Assembly: GCA_964036155.1 (NCBI GenBank)
Contig: OZ038423.1
Coordinates: 29,837,249-29,901,248, forward strand
Reading direction: 5' to 3'
Origin: Diploscapter coronatus
Lineage: Eukaryota; Nematoda; Chromadorea; Rhabditida; Rhabditidae
Length of the DNA: 64,000 bases
Shown: positions 1-11,393 of the stretch, one piece after another
Layout of the letters: each line of letters opens with the position of its first letter
How positions within the stretch are numbered: position 1 is the first letter of the stretch
The notes under the pieces: model-generated
The model's database searches: none
Seen by the model: only the letters and a program-made list of their open reading frames with translations
Told to the model about the DNA's origin: nothing
Made by a program: the position numbers and the translations under genes

Positions 1-599
1 TTATTTTATCCCACACTTGTTATCCTTCATAAACAATGATTTCATTGGTTTGATTGGAAAATAAATTATTTCTGAAGTGTAAAAAACTGCTTAGATACTG
101 AAAAGTTGTCTATTTGTCAGCGATCCTGTATATTTAGTTGTGAATGAATGAAAAGGCAACATTTTTAAAGGAGTTTTGCGACGGCGCTCACAGCTTTTAG
201 AAGATTTTCATGAGAATGAGGAATTTTGTGATTGTAGAAATTAGTAGAATTGAGAGGAAATGTTGGCGACGAAAATTACTAATTCAAAATCGAGTAATTT
301 GAAAGTAGTGGGAAATATTTCAACAAGTTAGTTTAGTCAGTATCGACGGTTTTTGAAAATTTTCTGATCGAGATTTATGGACAGTGTTGAAAATGGGCGA
401 ATAGAACAGACATTTAGGTAGATGATGAAAGAACAGATCTAATGGGAGGAAGGGATATTCTATGTCAATCATCAAAATTACAAGGCATGTAATAAAATTC
501 ATGGAGGGTTTTGGAGTTTATCTTTACTTAGAATATAAAACAAATGATGAGATAATTTTCTTAGGCCAGAATAAGTTAATGAAAAGTCGATGAATTATG

Positions 600-815
600 C
601 TAGATCTTCCTGATCTAAGAGCTACTAACCTCTTTATCTGTTTACAAACAAATCAATAAACCAAAAATGCCTATGATGAGATGCTTTTCGTTGATCTCTA
701 TCTTCACTCGTTCCTCATAATGCTTTTTCCTCGCATCCTCTAGTGTGAGTGGAAAGTAAGCAGCAAAGAAGTAGATCTGTAGACTGAAGCAGAACAAAAC
801 AGGTAGGAAATGAAA
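600..815 (-). CDS. Candidate coding exon of an unidentified membrane protein
   Basis: A minus-strand open frame of about 50 codons follows a pyrimidine-rich TTCAG acceptor near 785. It reads as a hydrophobic stretch (IYFFAAYFPLTL), a charged segment (EDARKKHYEERVKIEINEKH) and a second hydrophobic stretch (LIIGIFGLLICL). A possible GT donor follows near 650, otherwise the frame stops there. The pattern of two hydrophobic helices around a charged loop looks more protein-like than neighbouring frames, and it may be an internal or last exon of a multi-exon membrane protein gene. I do not recognise the family. I could not join it convincingly to an upstream exon, although an open frame at 897-1208 on the same strand is a possible partner. 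Treat this as a hint only. Confidence 0.25.
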
Positions 816-2437
816 GAAACTCCCTCTTGATTAATGATGCATGGAGCAGATATCAGAAGTGAAAAAGAATATTTGGCAAAAGCACGGAATTGATCATTAA
901 ACAGACTTCAGCGAATGGAAGTTTACATGAAAATCACACAAATTGAAATCGAATAGAAATTTGAGATTACAGAACCGCACAGGGAAGAATGAGCTCTTTG
1001 AATCGTGCAGATCTATGACTCGAGAAGTCTGAATGTTCATAAGGGGGATTGCGCAATCATAGTGAATTCTCTCATCCAACTTCGTGAGAATATTGATGAA
1101 ACACAGTATGGAGAAAATCACGGAGATAAAATAGTTGAGAATTTTAAATTCAAATATACGAATCAAATTGCTTTCTTTAATAAAGACAACTAACAAAATC
1201 ATAAACATTAAAGAACAAAATCCAATGAAAAAGTGACATGGATCTCTAACCAGAGCCCAAACAGACGTATTATTTTTACCTGGAGATATTTACATACTTA
1301 TTTCACTTATTTTTTTGTCTGCACCTCTCACTTTTGCTCCTTCTTACTCCATCGTCTTGCCTCTTGTAAACAATCAACTTGTCTCAGCGGAAGGGAAAGG
1401 GTACCGTTCGAGAATGAAGGATTGGAGGAGGAAAGGAGTAAGGGTTAGGTAATCAAAATCAGGAAGATGAAAGGAAAAGCAAACAATAACAAGCTGAGTA
1501 TTTTGCAGGTAGGTTGATTGTTGTGAGAATGAGAGGAAGGACTGTTGCAAAAAAATCGAAATAATCACAAATGCACTATTGAATTCGGCTTTTTGTAACC
1601 TTCACCCACTATTATAACAAGGGTAGGGATAGGGTTGTATAGGCCCTATGTTGTTTCCAAGTGATCAGATCATCGAGTAGGGTGTTTGAACAGTTTAACC
1701 TACCGGCTCTATCCTAACCTAGTTCCATAATCATAGTTAGGTGAAGTTTACAAGAAGCTCTCACCTTTTCATTCTTTCATTTCTCAATTCATGCTTTGAA
1801 TTTCTCATGATTTTCACGTTTTCCCATAATTTTTTCCCGAAATTACCTCTACTATACAATTTAGTAAACATTTTTAGGGAAGGCGATTTTCAAAAGTTTC
1901 ATTTCTACTTCCAAAAACTTGAATCTATCCAAATTGACTATGGAGGTTTTTAAAAAATTGTTTCAGGAAATTTTTACTTCAAAAAATGATCGAAATTAGC
2001 ATAAAATCGACTTTTAGACCATTTTTTGATAGTTTTTCACCCAAAATTTAAAATTCTATTTTGAAAATAAAAAAAAAACTAAAACAATACGATTATGTCC
2101 CTATATAAGGACTTCAAAATTATGTATAACATGCCGGAGTAAAAATTTACTCATGGGACATATAATCAAAATGAGTGCGGAGTGTCAACAATAACTGTTC
2201 ATGAGAAATTGATTAAGTATTTCTGATATATATTTTGAAATTCATTAATGGATTGAAATTACTATAAATATTGGATTTGGCTACAGAATTTTTAAATACA
2301 ATGTTCCAAAGAATATTTATCTCAGTTGCAATTATCACTTTTGGATGTCTTCGAGAGTTGTCTGTATTATGTTCATTGAAATTTTTAATAATAGTCGAGT
2401 AAAGACTTCATAAAATATAATATACCAAATAAAAGGA
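816..2437. other. No supported gene
   Basis: Apart from the miniature element at 1593-1754, this stretch holds only short AT-rich open frames without convincing splice structure. From about 2215 it belongs to the duplicated F-box/Kelch segment: bases 2215-2390 are a close copy of 4437-4610 and probably represent 3' flanking sequence of the gene at 2438. Confidence 0.5.
1593..1754. mobile_element. Palindromic miniature element (TGTAAA-TTCACC family)
   Basis: The left end reads TTGTAACCTTCACC and the right end is the reverse complement of CTTGTAAACTTCACC, so the segment of about 160 bases has imperfect terminal inverted repeats and no coding capacity. The same terminal motif bounds the element at 50180-50434. 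This suggests a non-autonomous (MITE-type) DNA transposon family. The transposase source and target duplication were not identified. Confidence 0.5.
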
Positions 2438-3722
2438 CTACATGGCATTAAACTGAACTGTTTCCGATTTTAATTCTCCGACTTTACGCCATTCATTCGT
2501 TTGTGGATCGTATTCCTCGATTGGATCGCAATTTTTCCAGGAATCTTTTGGAAATCTAAATTAACAATATTTCGTATAAAGATATGCTAAATTTCAGCTC
2601 ACCCTCCAATTGCATACAATTTCCCGTTAGCGACAACAAGAGAATGACGATTTCTTGCATAATTCATATCAGCGATTCGAGAACTTCGACTGCCAACTGG
2701 AACTGGGGGGTCGAAAGACAGACAAGATTTGAATACGTTATCACTACTAAATATATAATTGTACGTTATGTATCATATAAAATTAACGACTTCTGTCCTC
2801 CAGTTATGTAAATTCTTCCATTTAGCGATGCAACTCCGAAATAAATTCGTTTTTCTGGAATCTCTCCAATTCCAACCCATTCCCGTTCATCGTCTGATAG
2901 TCGATATATCTTTTTACTATTTTCTCCACCAATAACTGAATATCCATAATTACAACAATGAATATGCTATAATGTGACCGTATAAAATTCTATCGCATGT
3001 TATTGTTTGAGCAGAGGTAATTGGAAGAGGAAAAGCAGGTCCTGTTTGCCATGTTCCATCTATTAATACCTGAATAAATTATTTCGTGGACTTTTATTCG
3101 ATCTTCTTACATCAACTCGATTCGTATCTTCCCTTGTTTTAGGATCCTTTCCACCCAAATAATACAATTTATCTTTGAAATAAGCGATGGATGCATATTG
3201 ACGCCATTCAGGAGGACCTGGTCCTGTAAAATTCTTTGAATTGATCATTCATGGATTTGTTGAGCAGACCTTTTGAAATTTGTCGAGTATTCAAGTCATA
3301 TATTTCAAATAAATTATTTCTGCCACCAATTCCAAATATCTGAAGCTTAAGAACTTATTCAAAATAACGAACATAAGACTTTACTTTATTCTGTGTAGTT
3401 GCTACTTGACGTGGCCAATACCAATTGTGAAATTTTGCAATTTGTTTAACAGAATTAGTATGTAAATTAAGCAGACAGATTCTTCCTTCATAAATATTGC
3501 CGTTTCTATAAGACACTAAATGCTAAGATTAATTTTCGTTCATACAAGAAATATTTTCCTACGATAGAACAAAGTTTTCCTCTCGAGCACGAGCGCCATC
3601 GGCAGATATTTCTTGATTATTCGCATCATCCGCTTGTTAGTCCAGGCCAATTGTCCCAGGTCTTTGAATTCGGGATATTGGCAGATCAACAATATAATTT
3701 CGGCTGGTAAATTGGCTAACAT
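2438..3722 (-). CDS. F-box/Kelch-repeat protein, copy 1
   Basis: The gene reads through about eight exons, all in frame, to give roughly 335 residues. Exon 1 (3722 to about 3546) encodes an N-terminal F-box (LANLPAEIILLICQYPEF, then a QLAWTNKRMM segment). The remaining exons encode Kelch-type beta-propeller blades, visible as paired glycines and aromatic signatures such as LYYLGGKD, YVIGGENS, IYITGGQ and LYAIGGF. F-box proteins are substrate receptors of SCF ubiquitin ligases: the F-box binds the Skp1 adaptor and the propeller binds the substrate. The final exon ends EEYDPQTNEWRKVGEL and then a few residues to TAG at 2438-2440. A GTTTAG acceptor-like site about 15 bases upstream of the ATG could be a trans-splice site and is conserved in copy 2. 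The substrate is unknown. The family call is firm; exon edges are inferred. Confidence 0.85.
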
Positions 3723-4689
3723 CTTTGTTAAGGGACCTAAACAGTCGCCATAGTATTATTTCAAAATGGGAATAGTAAAAGAGAATTGATTGAATGAGAA
3801 AGTCTGCAATTAGTGAGTTTGAGATTGATCATCGAAGAACGGAGAACGAAACTACTAAATCGATTCTTCGCAAATTTTTATCAGACTAAAAATCGATTCC
3901 TAAACATGGTCTATCATTTAAGAATCCTAAAACTTGAAGATGCATGCTGAAATATGTAACAAATCTGGTTAGAGATAGATGTAGGGGTTGTCAGACAATG
4001 ATTCGCAGTAGTGTATTGGTAGTTGCCTCTCAAACTTGGATAATTAAACTTTTATTAATGAAAAGAAAAATACAAAATATCCAGGAATTTAAAGTTAGAA
4101 TGTTAGTAGAGGTAATTTAAGTTCGAGTATTAATTATATATACTGTTCCCTTCAAATGAGGTTGTAAGTTAAAATTTACGTTTATTTAAACATTTTTGCA
4201 TTGACATTTAGAATTAAAAAAGAACGAAAATTATAGTGACAGAACGATAAAATAAATTTAACACATACTGAAATTAAATAGATCGATACTATGAAAATGA
4301 TAGAGAAAAGGCATAATCAATAAGGTAGTGAAAAAGAGTGATGGAGAAGAGAAAATAAGAAAAAGACGCTGACATCGATCGATACTGCTAACTAGCAATA
4401 TGTTCTAAATACATTCCAAAACTGTTCACAAGAAGTCGATTAACTATTTCTGGTATATATTTTGAAATTCATTAATGGATCGAAATTACTATAAATATTG
4501 GATTTGGCTACAGAATTTTGAAATACAATGTTCCAAAGAATATTTATCTCAGTTACAATTATCCCTCATCACTTTTGGATGTCTTTGAGAGTTGTCTGTA
4601 GCATGTGTATTGAAATTAAATTATTATTTCACATTTTATTGAATAAAATTTCTATATGAAATCTGGGATTATTATAATCAAGCTTTATT
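3723..4689. other. Intergenic region between the F-box/Kelch copies
   Basis: Bases 3723 to about 3800 are the upstream region of copy 1 and are nearly identical to 5972-6045 upstream of copy 2, so the promoter was copied with the gene. Bases 3810-4430 are AT-rich with no supported feature. Bases 4437-4610 repeat 2215-2390. Confidence 0.6.
4635..4640 (-). terminator. Polyadenylation signal of F-box/Kelch copy 2
   Basis: AATAAA on the minus strand, about 50 bases past the stop codon at 4690. Confidence 0.5.
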
Positions 4690-5971
4690 TTATGTTAATT
4701 TTCCGACTTCACGCCATTTATTCGTTTGTAGATCGTATTCCTCGATTGAATCATACAAATTTCTAGAAAAAATTTGTGAAATCCAAGTTAACAAATATTT
4801 CGTATAAAAATATACAAAATTTCAACTCACCCTCCGATTGCATACAATTTTCCATTCGTAGCAACAAATGAATGATCCCTTCTTGCATAATTCATATCTT
4901 CGACTTTATAAATTCGACTGTCAACTGAAGCTGAGGGGTTGAAACACAGACAAGATTTTAATATATTATCACCAAATAATGTACCACTAAATATATGATA
5001 CATTATTTATCGTACAAAATTAACGACTTCCATCCCCCAGTTATGTAAGTTCTTCCATTTAGCGATGCAACTCCGAAATAATATCGTTTTTCTGGAAGCT
5101 TTCCGATTTCAATCCATTCCCGTTCGTCGTCGGATAATCGATATATCTTATTACTATTAAGTCCATCAATAACTGAATATCCATAATTACAATAATGAAT
5201 ATGCTATAACGTGACCATATAAAATCTCATCGCATGTTATTGTTTGAGTCCAACTAATTGAAAGAGGAAAAGCAGGTCCTGTTTGCCATTTTCCATTGAT
5301 TAAAACCTGAATAAATTATTTCATGGACTTTTACTTGATCTTCTTACATCCACACGATTCGAATAATCCCTAAATAATTTAGGATCCTTTCCACCCAAAT
5401 AATACAATTTATCTTTGAAATAAGCGATGGATGCATATTGACGCCATTCAGGAGGACCTGGTCCTGCAAATAGTGCAATAAAATTAAACCAATCTATTGG
5501 CTTTTATAATGTTACCTCTAGTAATTTGTCGAGTATTCAGATCAAAAATTTCAAACCATTCTTCAGAAGATTTCAATGCAAAAATCTAAAATTTACAAAA
5601 TTGGCAATGCCAAACAAAATAATCTACCTTATCTTTTGTTGTTGCTACTTCATATGATGATAAATAATTAGTAAATTTTGCAATCTGCTCAACAGAATTA
5701 GTATGCGAATCAAACAGACAAATTCTTCCTTCCCAAATTTCCTCGATTGTATAATCCACTAAATACTAAAATTAATTTTCGCTCATACAAGAAATGTTTT
5801 CCTACGATAGAATAAAGTTTTCCTCTCGAACGCTATCTCGAGCGCGATCGGCAGATATTTCTTGATTATTTGCATCATTCGCTTGGTAGTCCAGGCCAAT
5901 TGTTCCAGGTCTTTGAATTCGGGATATTGGCAGATCAACAATATAATTTCGGCTGGTAAATTGGCTAACAT
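4690..5971 (-). CDS. F-box/Kelch-repeat protein, copy 2
   Basis: This is a paralogue of the gene at 2438-3722 with the same eight-exon layout and matching intron positions. Exon 1 is nearly identical to copy 1 in the F-box (MLANLPAEIILLICQYPEF) but carries a small in-frame insertion after LPIAL. Later exons are a mosaic: the exon encoding GPGPPEWRQYASIAYFKDK is almost unchanged, while the second and third exons and the last two differ at many residues (for example EEIWEGRICLFDSHT against NIYEGRICLLNLHT). All exons join in frame, ending GKLT and TAA at 4690-4692, so it looks functional. The last exon is shorter than in copy 1 by about 15 codons. The role is presumably an SCF substrate receptor with its own specificity. 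Confidence 0.85.
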
Positions 5972-7376
5972 CTTTGTTAAGGGACCTAAACAGTCGCCAT
6001 AGTATTATTTCAAAATGGGAATAGTGAAAGAGTATTGATTGAATGAGAAGAGTGCGAGTTAAGTCCCTCCTCCCCAGTTTTTTTTTTCTCTAACGCCATA
6101 CTATTTTCACGAAAAAAGGTGGGGGAACTTGACCCGCACCCAAACGACGCAAATGCACACCTCGTATCACCAAATATTTTCGATGATACTGACGTTATGA
6201 TATCATTTCTATGCTACTGAAAACCTGTTCACTTTCAAATGAGTTATTTGGAAGATAGGAGATTGTTCATAACGTTCATTCGCATTGATGATACATAGTC
6301 CGATAACAACCGAGTTATCGAAATTTGAGTTTTTTTTTTTTCAATATCTGGTTCATTGAAAATGTATTCATATGTGGAGAGCGCAAGTCTCGCCCACTGT
6401 GGAGTCAGTCAAGGAAGAAACTTCGCTAAAATTTTCAAAAAATTCTAGAAAATTTACAAAGCTATTTTTTCCACTATTGGATATGAGCCTAGGGAAATTT
6501 TTTGCCTTTAGAATATGCCCCCAAAACATAAATTGGGCCGGTCAAAACGTACAGCGAAAATTTCAAATCGTTCGCTTGAGTTCCATAGGCCATGCTATCA
6601 GTGCCTCAAGCTGAATATGAAAGATTACCTTTTACTTGTTATTTTGTGATAGAAAATGTATCGTTTTCAGCCCGCCACCGTTGTAAAAAATCTTTTTTTT
6701 CTGAAATAACATAATACAAAGCTATTTGGCACTTGTTTCATGGGTTTTGCGCTCAAATTGCAGAATGGGCATGGCCTATCACTTTGGGAATAACAAAAAC
6801 CCATAGAAACTTCGGAATGTTCCAGAAACAAGCAAAGAAATTCAACACAAACGTCCTTACAAAGCCGTTCTCTCTTTGAAATAGCCTTTGCTCTGTTGCG
6901 TGTGAAGCAGGACACGCTTTTCTCCTTGCGAAATTTTACTAATAAAAAAGGATTTTCGAATATCATCTTCAAAAATTTATCTTTGGTTACACTGATCCGT
7001 TTTTCATGAGGTTTTTGTATTAGCTACTCAAATATTAAAGATTTTTTTAGACTGTCTTCAAAACGGGAATTTCACTTGCACCCCCCTCTATATATCCTCG
7101 CGGAATTTATTCTAATTAAACAAAAAAAAATTTTCAAGTTTACAGTTTTCAATAATCCCTTGAAAATTTTATTCAGACTAACGTGGAAATGAAATCATCT
7201 GGCAATATTAATAAAATAGATTTGTACATGTTTCAATTTTTAGATGACCGTTTTTATGATGGTATCTAATCTTGTTTCAAAATCCCGTTTTCGGCAAGGC
7301 TTGAGATTCGCAACTCTATCAGTCACGCTTATTTCTTTTCTGAATTTCATAAATTTCGCCCGATATTAAAGAAATA
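5972..7376. other. Intergenic region with a dispersed repeat copy
   Basis: No supported gene. Bases about 6375-7090 look like one copy of a dispersed repeat that has a relative near 11600-12310. The stretch 6965-7025 (ATCTTTGGTTACACTGATCC and flanks) is nearly identical to 12175-12230, and both copies end in CACTTGC-containing sequence. Short T-rich runs occur at 6078 and 6331. Confidence 0.5.
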
Positions 7377-8667
7377 TTATTTTTCATTCTTCTTGAATAT
7401 AGTACGAAACATGCCCAAAGCAGCTTCTCTTACGTAACTGATGAAAAAGATTATGTAGAGTTCGTAAAATATGCCCGTAGAGCATAAAATTAGAATACAC
7501 GCATTTACCAGGCCTGAATTATAATTTCATTAGACAAAATATATATCCTTAAACTAACTTTGCATAAAAATTTTATAGACGCAAAATTGCGACAATTGTG
7601 GCTATAGGAATTGACATAAATGCGACAATTACGACTATCTAAATAGAATAGAAAAATTAGCTTGCAAATGAACAAAAAATACTTGATATATGGAGCCTCT
7701 AATCAAAATTATTTCCATTTTACTTTTCGCCGATGAAGCATTGCGGTGAAATTTTTGCATTTCGAAATTACTCAGTCGAGCTATATAAACGGTAACTGGA
7801 ATATGAAAAATGATAATATTAAAAAATGACCCACTACCTAGACCAGTTATTGTCAAAAATGCAATCCATCTCACAGCAGATTTTGCCACAGTTCTTTGCC
7901 AAAATTGTTTATAAATAGCTATATAGTTATTGCCTTCATCTTCATATGCATATCCACAGGCATGAACTTCTATCAATGAGTCATGACAGGTATAATTCTG
8001 AATGAGACGTTTATTCTACATTGGTTATCAATAAATAAAAGTTAAATTAGCATACCTCATATCTTTCAAAAACTTTGTCCTTGCAAAATACTCCATTCCC
8101 ATCGAAAATCATTTCGAAGAGGTTGTATATCGGCCAAATTATAAATGTCAAAAGAATGATTTTCGTTGCAAAACTGACAATCTTAAAACGAGTTGATTTT
8201 TCCTTGTAGTTTATGATAGCTTTCAAGCGAGCTAAAAAGATTTTTCTAAAAATATTTTAAAAATAATTTATTAGAAGAGATAGCCTATACATGATAACTC
8301 TCATTGTCAAGAATACTGTGGATACCATGAGATTAAATTGCCATGCTGAATTTAGATTTAGGTAATTTAATAGACCTTCCGTTTTCAACAATAAAAAGGG
8401 AGCATAGAAACTTATCCTCAACCCTAAAGTTGTTCATTTAGCAATTCTTAAATAAGAAAACAGACCTTCTGTAGGCATAAATATGCACAGAATTCCCACA
8501 AATTGCAATAGAATAAAATAATATTTGATGCTCTTGACCCGTTTTGGGCATTTGAATATCATAGCCGGAATCATGATTCCAGAGATTAGTGATGATAATA
8601 CAAAAATAACATGAAGCATCGTGAAATATATCCACGTATCATTCTCAAATGGTGGACATTCAATCAT
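7377..8667 (-). CDS. Serpentine chemoreceptor (Str-superfamily, srh/sri-like), paralogue A
   Basis: Nematode-type seven-helix receptor assembled from about seven exons. The protein starts MIECPPFENDTW, followed by a first helix and the segment KCPKRVKSIKYYFILLQ, which resembles the conserved region after helix 1 of nematode srh/sri receptors. Later exons encode FLARLKAIINYKEKSTRFK, an extracellular NYTC...CGY region, a helix 6 segment ending near 7567, and a terminal exon with helix 7 (LVNACILILCSTGIFYELY) and a basic tail (FRTIFKKNEK). Relative to paralogue B the helix 6-7 junction has a net two-base loss that puts TAA in frame if the equivalent donor is used. A donor about 20 bases upstream (GTCTAT) restores the frame but drops about six residues. 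It is therefore a slightly altered functional gene or a young pseudogene. Such receptors usually act in chemosensory cilia, and their ligands are mostly unknown. Confidence 0.7.
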
Positions 8668-9551
8668 TTTTGTATAACTATAGCAAAAAACGTCGTATTT
8701 TATGAAAATATTCTTTCATACAATTTTATATGAATGCGTTTCTCATGCACGTAATATACGAAGAAGTCACAAAAATTCACCACATTTCATAATTGCTACC
8801 TTTATCTCATCTCTCTGAAGGTTTCTTTATCAAGGATAAGAATTTAAGAGAGCTGCATTTTTAATTAGAATGTGCATATTTTTTGGAACATATTATTTGT
8901 CAAAAAGTAGACTATTTTCTTCAAGAGTATGAAGATTATTAAATTTACTATGATTATGATCTAGTAATAATTCTCATTTTGATATTTGCAATTAATGAAT
9001 AATTTTGAATTGATAGTTTATCTAGATTCAAGATGATGCTATAAATTTTCAATGTAGTGCAAATATAATCTTCAAAAAATTTGAGTATTTCAAACATCAT
9101 AATGAAATTACCAACCAGAATCGCACGAAGTCATAATATGATATTCCTTAGAGTGGGTTTATTCTTGATTTGAAGTGATTACGATCATTAGATAAAGAGT
9201 TATAGCGATTTGAAAGTTTGGGGATCGAAAAATAGAGGTCTATGGACTTCTATTTTAGATTTTACGGTAATTGGTAGTTTATCTAGTCGAGATGGTATTA
9301 CAACCTGTCGTGCAGTGTGATGATGATAAATAATATTAAATAAAAATCATTTATTATTGTTTAATATCAAGAACAATCATATAAAATCCTAATGCCCGTT
9401 TAGTAAACATCTTTTATTTTTTTTCATAATATGCTTTTTCGAGTTTCTGCATGCGGGTTACGATTTAAAGATATGACAGCCACTCTTCCAGTTACGCTGA
9501 TTTCTTCCCTGAGTTTCAAATTATTTAAAACAAACTTTGTGGAAAAACGAA
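8668..9551. other. Intergenic region between chemoreceptor paralogues
   Basis: AT-rich sequence with no open frame, RNA gene or repeat that I can support. The part nearest 8668 should contain the promoter of receptor A, and the part nearest 9552 the 3' end of receptor B. Confidence 0.5.
9413..9418 (-). terminator. Polyadenylation signal of receptor B
   Basis: AATAAA on the minus strand, about 135 bases past the stop codon at 9552. Confidence 0.4.
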
Positions 9552-11393
9552 TTACTTCTTCTTCTCCCTTCTAAATATGCACCGAATCATGCCCAACGCA
9601 GCTTCCCTTACATAGCTCTGGAATAAGATCATGTAGAGCTCATAAAATATCCCTGTAGAACATAAAGTTAGAATTGCTGCATTAACCAGGCCTAAATACC
9701 CTGATTGCTGTCTTTTTTCAATTTTTAAAATAATTTACTTTGTGCATAAATGTTGTAGATAAAAAGAACAACTAATATCGCAATTGGTACTGACATGAAT
9801 GAAAATAGTACGAAGATCTAAATTAAAAAAAAAAATAATTGCTAAATTTACGAAAATATACTTGAGCAATCGAATCTTTAATAAGGACAATTTCCATTCG
9901 ACTCTTCGCAGTTGATGAGTTTCGTCGAAATTTACGCATTTCAGTATAAGTTAGTTGGGCGATATAAATAATAACTGAAAATGGGATATCCGGAGACCAC
10001 ACGATATCAAGATCTCAAGAAATGCGGAATTGTATGGCTAGAGTAGGTTATTGGCTGATAGGATTTCTTTTCCCACACTTTCTCATGTTGTGAGATCTTG
10101 AATATCGTGTGGTTTACAAGTTGCTTTTTAGAAATTTTTAACGTCATTTTCGAATTATTCAAGTTTCAATATTTCAAATTCAAAACGACTTTCTCATTAA
10201 AAAAAATCTTACCTATTCCGATCACGATCAGAAACGCGACCCATCGCATAGCGACAATGACGATAGTTCTTTCCCAATAAGCTTTTGTCGTGAAGTAGAT
10301 GTCGACCGTTTCATCCTCAGCCCCGTAGCCACAAGCACCCACTTCCTTTATTGACTCATAGCAGGTGTAGTTCTGAAAAATAAACAAGTGTAGGAATTTT
10401 CACCTGTTTCATTCTGATTACAAAATAGTATTATTCAAATAAAATCATCTTAGACACTTCCTGTTTATTTGTTTACGGCAAAATGCGCTTTGATGATTTT
10501 TTCAGAATGAGTTAGGAACGTTAAAATTATATTTCGAGTGTATTTTGTTTTTATTTAAGAAAAAAGACGAAGTTAGAACATTTAAAATGTCGATTTCTCG
10601 AAATTCCAGTCAAATTTATTCTGAATATAAAAAAACAGCAAATATGGAGAAAAACCTTACAACATATTGATCCCAGATCTTCTGGTTACAAAATAATCCA
10701 TTGTGATCTCGAATACCGTCGTAAATATTGGTAAACGGGGCGCCAATAAAAATGGCAAATATGATTTTTGTGGCGATGTTTATCACGATGAATCGTATGG
10801 ACTTTTTCTTATAACTAACGATGGCCTTCAAGCGAGCAAGAAACATTTCGCTAAAAATTTCAGAATTTTTTTTTAATTCGGTATGGAAAATTACGTGATA
10901 AAAGCCATTGATAAAAATATAGATGAGGTTAGGAGACAAATTTGGCTAGCCGGATTTATGCCCAAATAATTTAACAACCCTTCGGTTTTCAGTAGTAAAA
11001 ATGGAGAATAAAAGTGCACTCTCAAGCCTGAAAATGGTCAGTTTCACAAAAAAATCTTGATTTAAATAGTGTTCTGTGCTCTTCCAAATGAGATTTTAAT
11101 TTGGAATCGATATTTTTGCTCAATTTGAATTCAAGCTAGACTCGAAATTAGTAAATGTTTACAACTTTAAAGTTGCCCTAAAATGCCTAACCTTCAGTCG
11201 GCATAAATACGCACAGAATTCCCACAACTTGCAATAGAATAAAATAATATTTGATGCTCTTAACCCGTTTTGGGCATTTTAACATCATGGCCGGAATCAT
11301 GAATCCTCCCATAGCTGTGGTTACGAAACAGATTACGTGAAGCATTACGGAATAAACTGGAGTTTCCTTTTGAAATGGGGGACATTCGATCAT
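9552..11393 (-). CDS. Serpentine chemoreceptor (Str-superfamily, srh/sri-like), paralogue B
   Basis: Intact paralogue of the receptor at 7377-8667 with about seven exons and about 335 residues, normal for nematode srh/sri-type receptors. It starts MIECPPFQKETPV (an in-frame ATG lies 24 codons upstream, but the shared MIECPPF start is preferred). Visible segments are the KCPKRVKSIKYYFILLQ loop, HFYSPFLLLKTEGLLNYLG, FLARLKAIVSYKKKS, the NYTCYE...CGYG extracellular segment, IYIAQLTYTEMRKFRRN, helix 6 (IFVLFSFMSVPIAILVVLF), helix 7 (LVNAAILTLCSTGIFYELY) and a basic tail ending FRREKKK with TAA at 9552-9554. The intron before the IYIAQL exon contains a foldback element (9992-10116). The ligand is unknown. 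Confidence 0.85.
9992..10116. mobile_element. Intronic foldback element, family I copy 1
   Basis: About 125 bases with long imperfect terminal inverted repeats: GGAGACCACACGATATCAAG at the left, and the right end 10091-10117 is its near reverse complement. It lies wholly inside an intron of receptor B. It shares layout and internal sequence (a TTCTTTTCCCAC core) with 56333-56442, which points to one MITE-type family. Confidence 0.65.

Larger units (their letters stand above)
2215..6045. repeat. Tandem segmental duplication (two units of about 1.6 kb)
   Basis: Unit 1 spans about 2215-3800 and unit 2 about 4437-6045. Each contains an F-box/Kelch gene with about 75 bases of upstream and 200 bases of downstream flank. 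The exon segment 3138-3226 matches 5378-5466 almost base for base. The 600-odd bases between the units (3800-4437) are single copy. Confidence 0.85.

Noticed and set aside
6372..6614. An 80-codon plus-strand frame near the dispersed repeat
   Set aside because: It lies within repeat-like sequence, has no splice context and resembles no known protein or transposase.
7377..8667. Calling receptor A a clear pseudogene
   Set aside because: Only one lesion is visible and an alternative donor restores the frame, with all exons otherwise intact.
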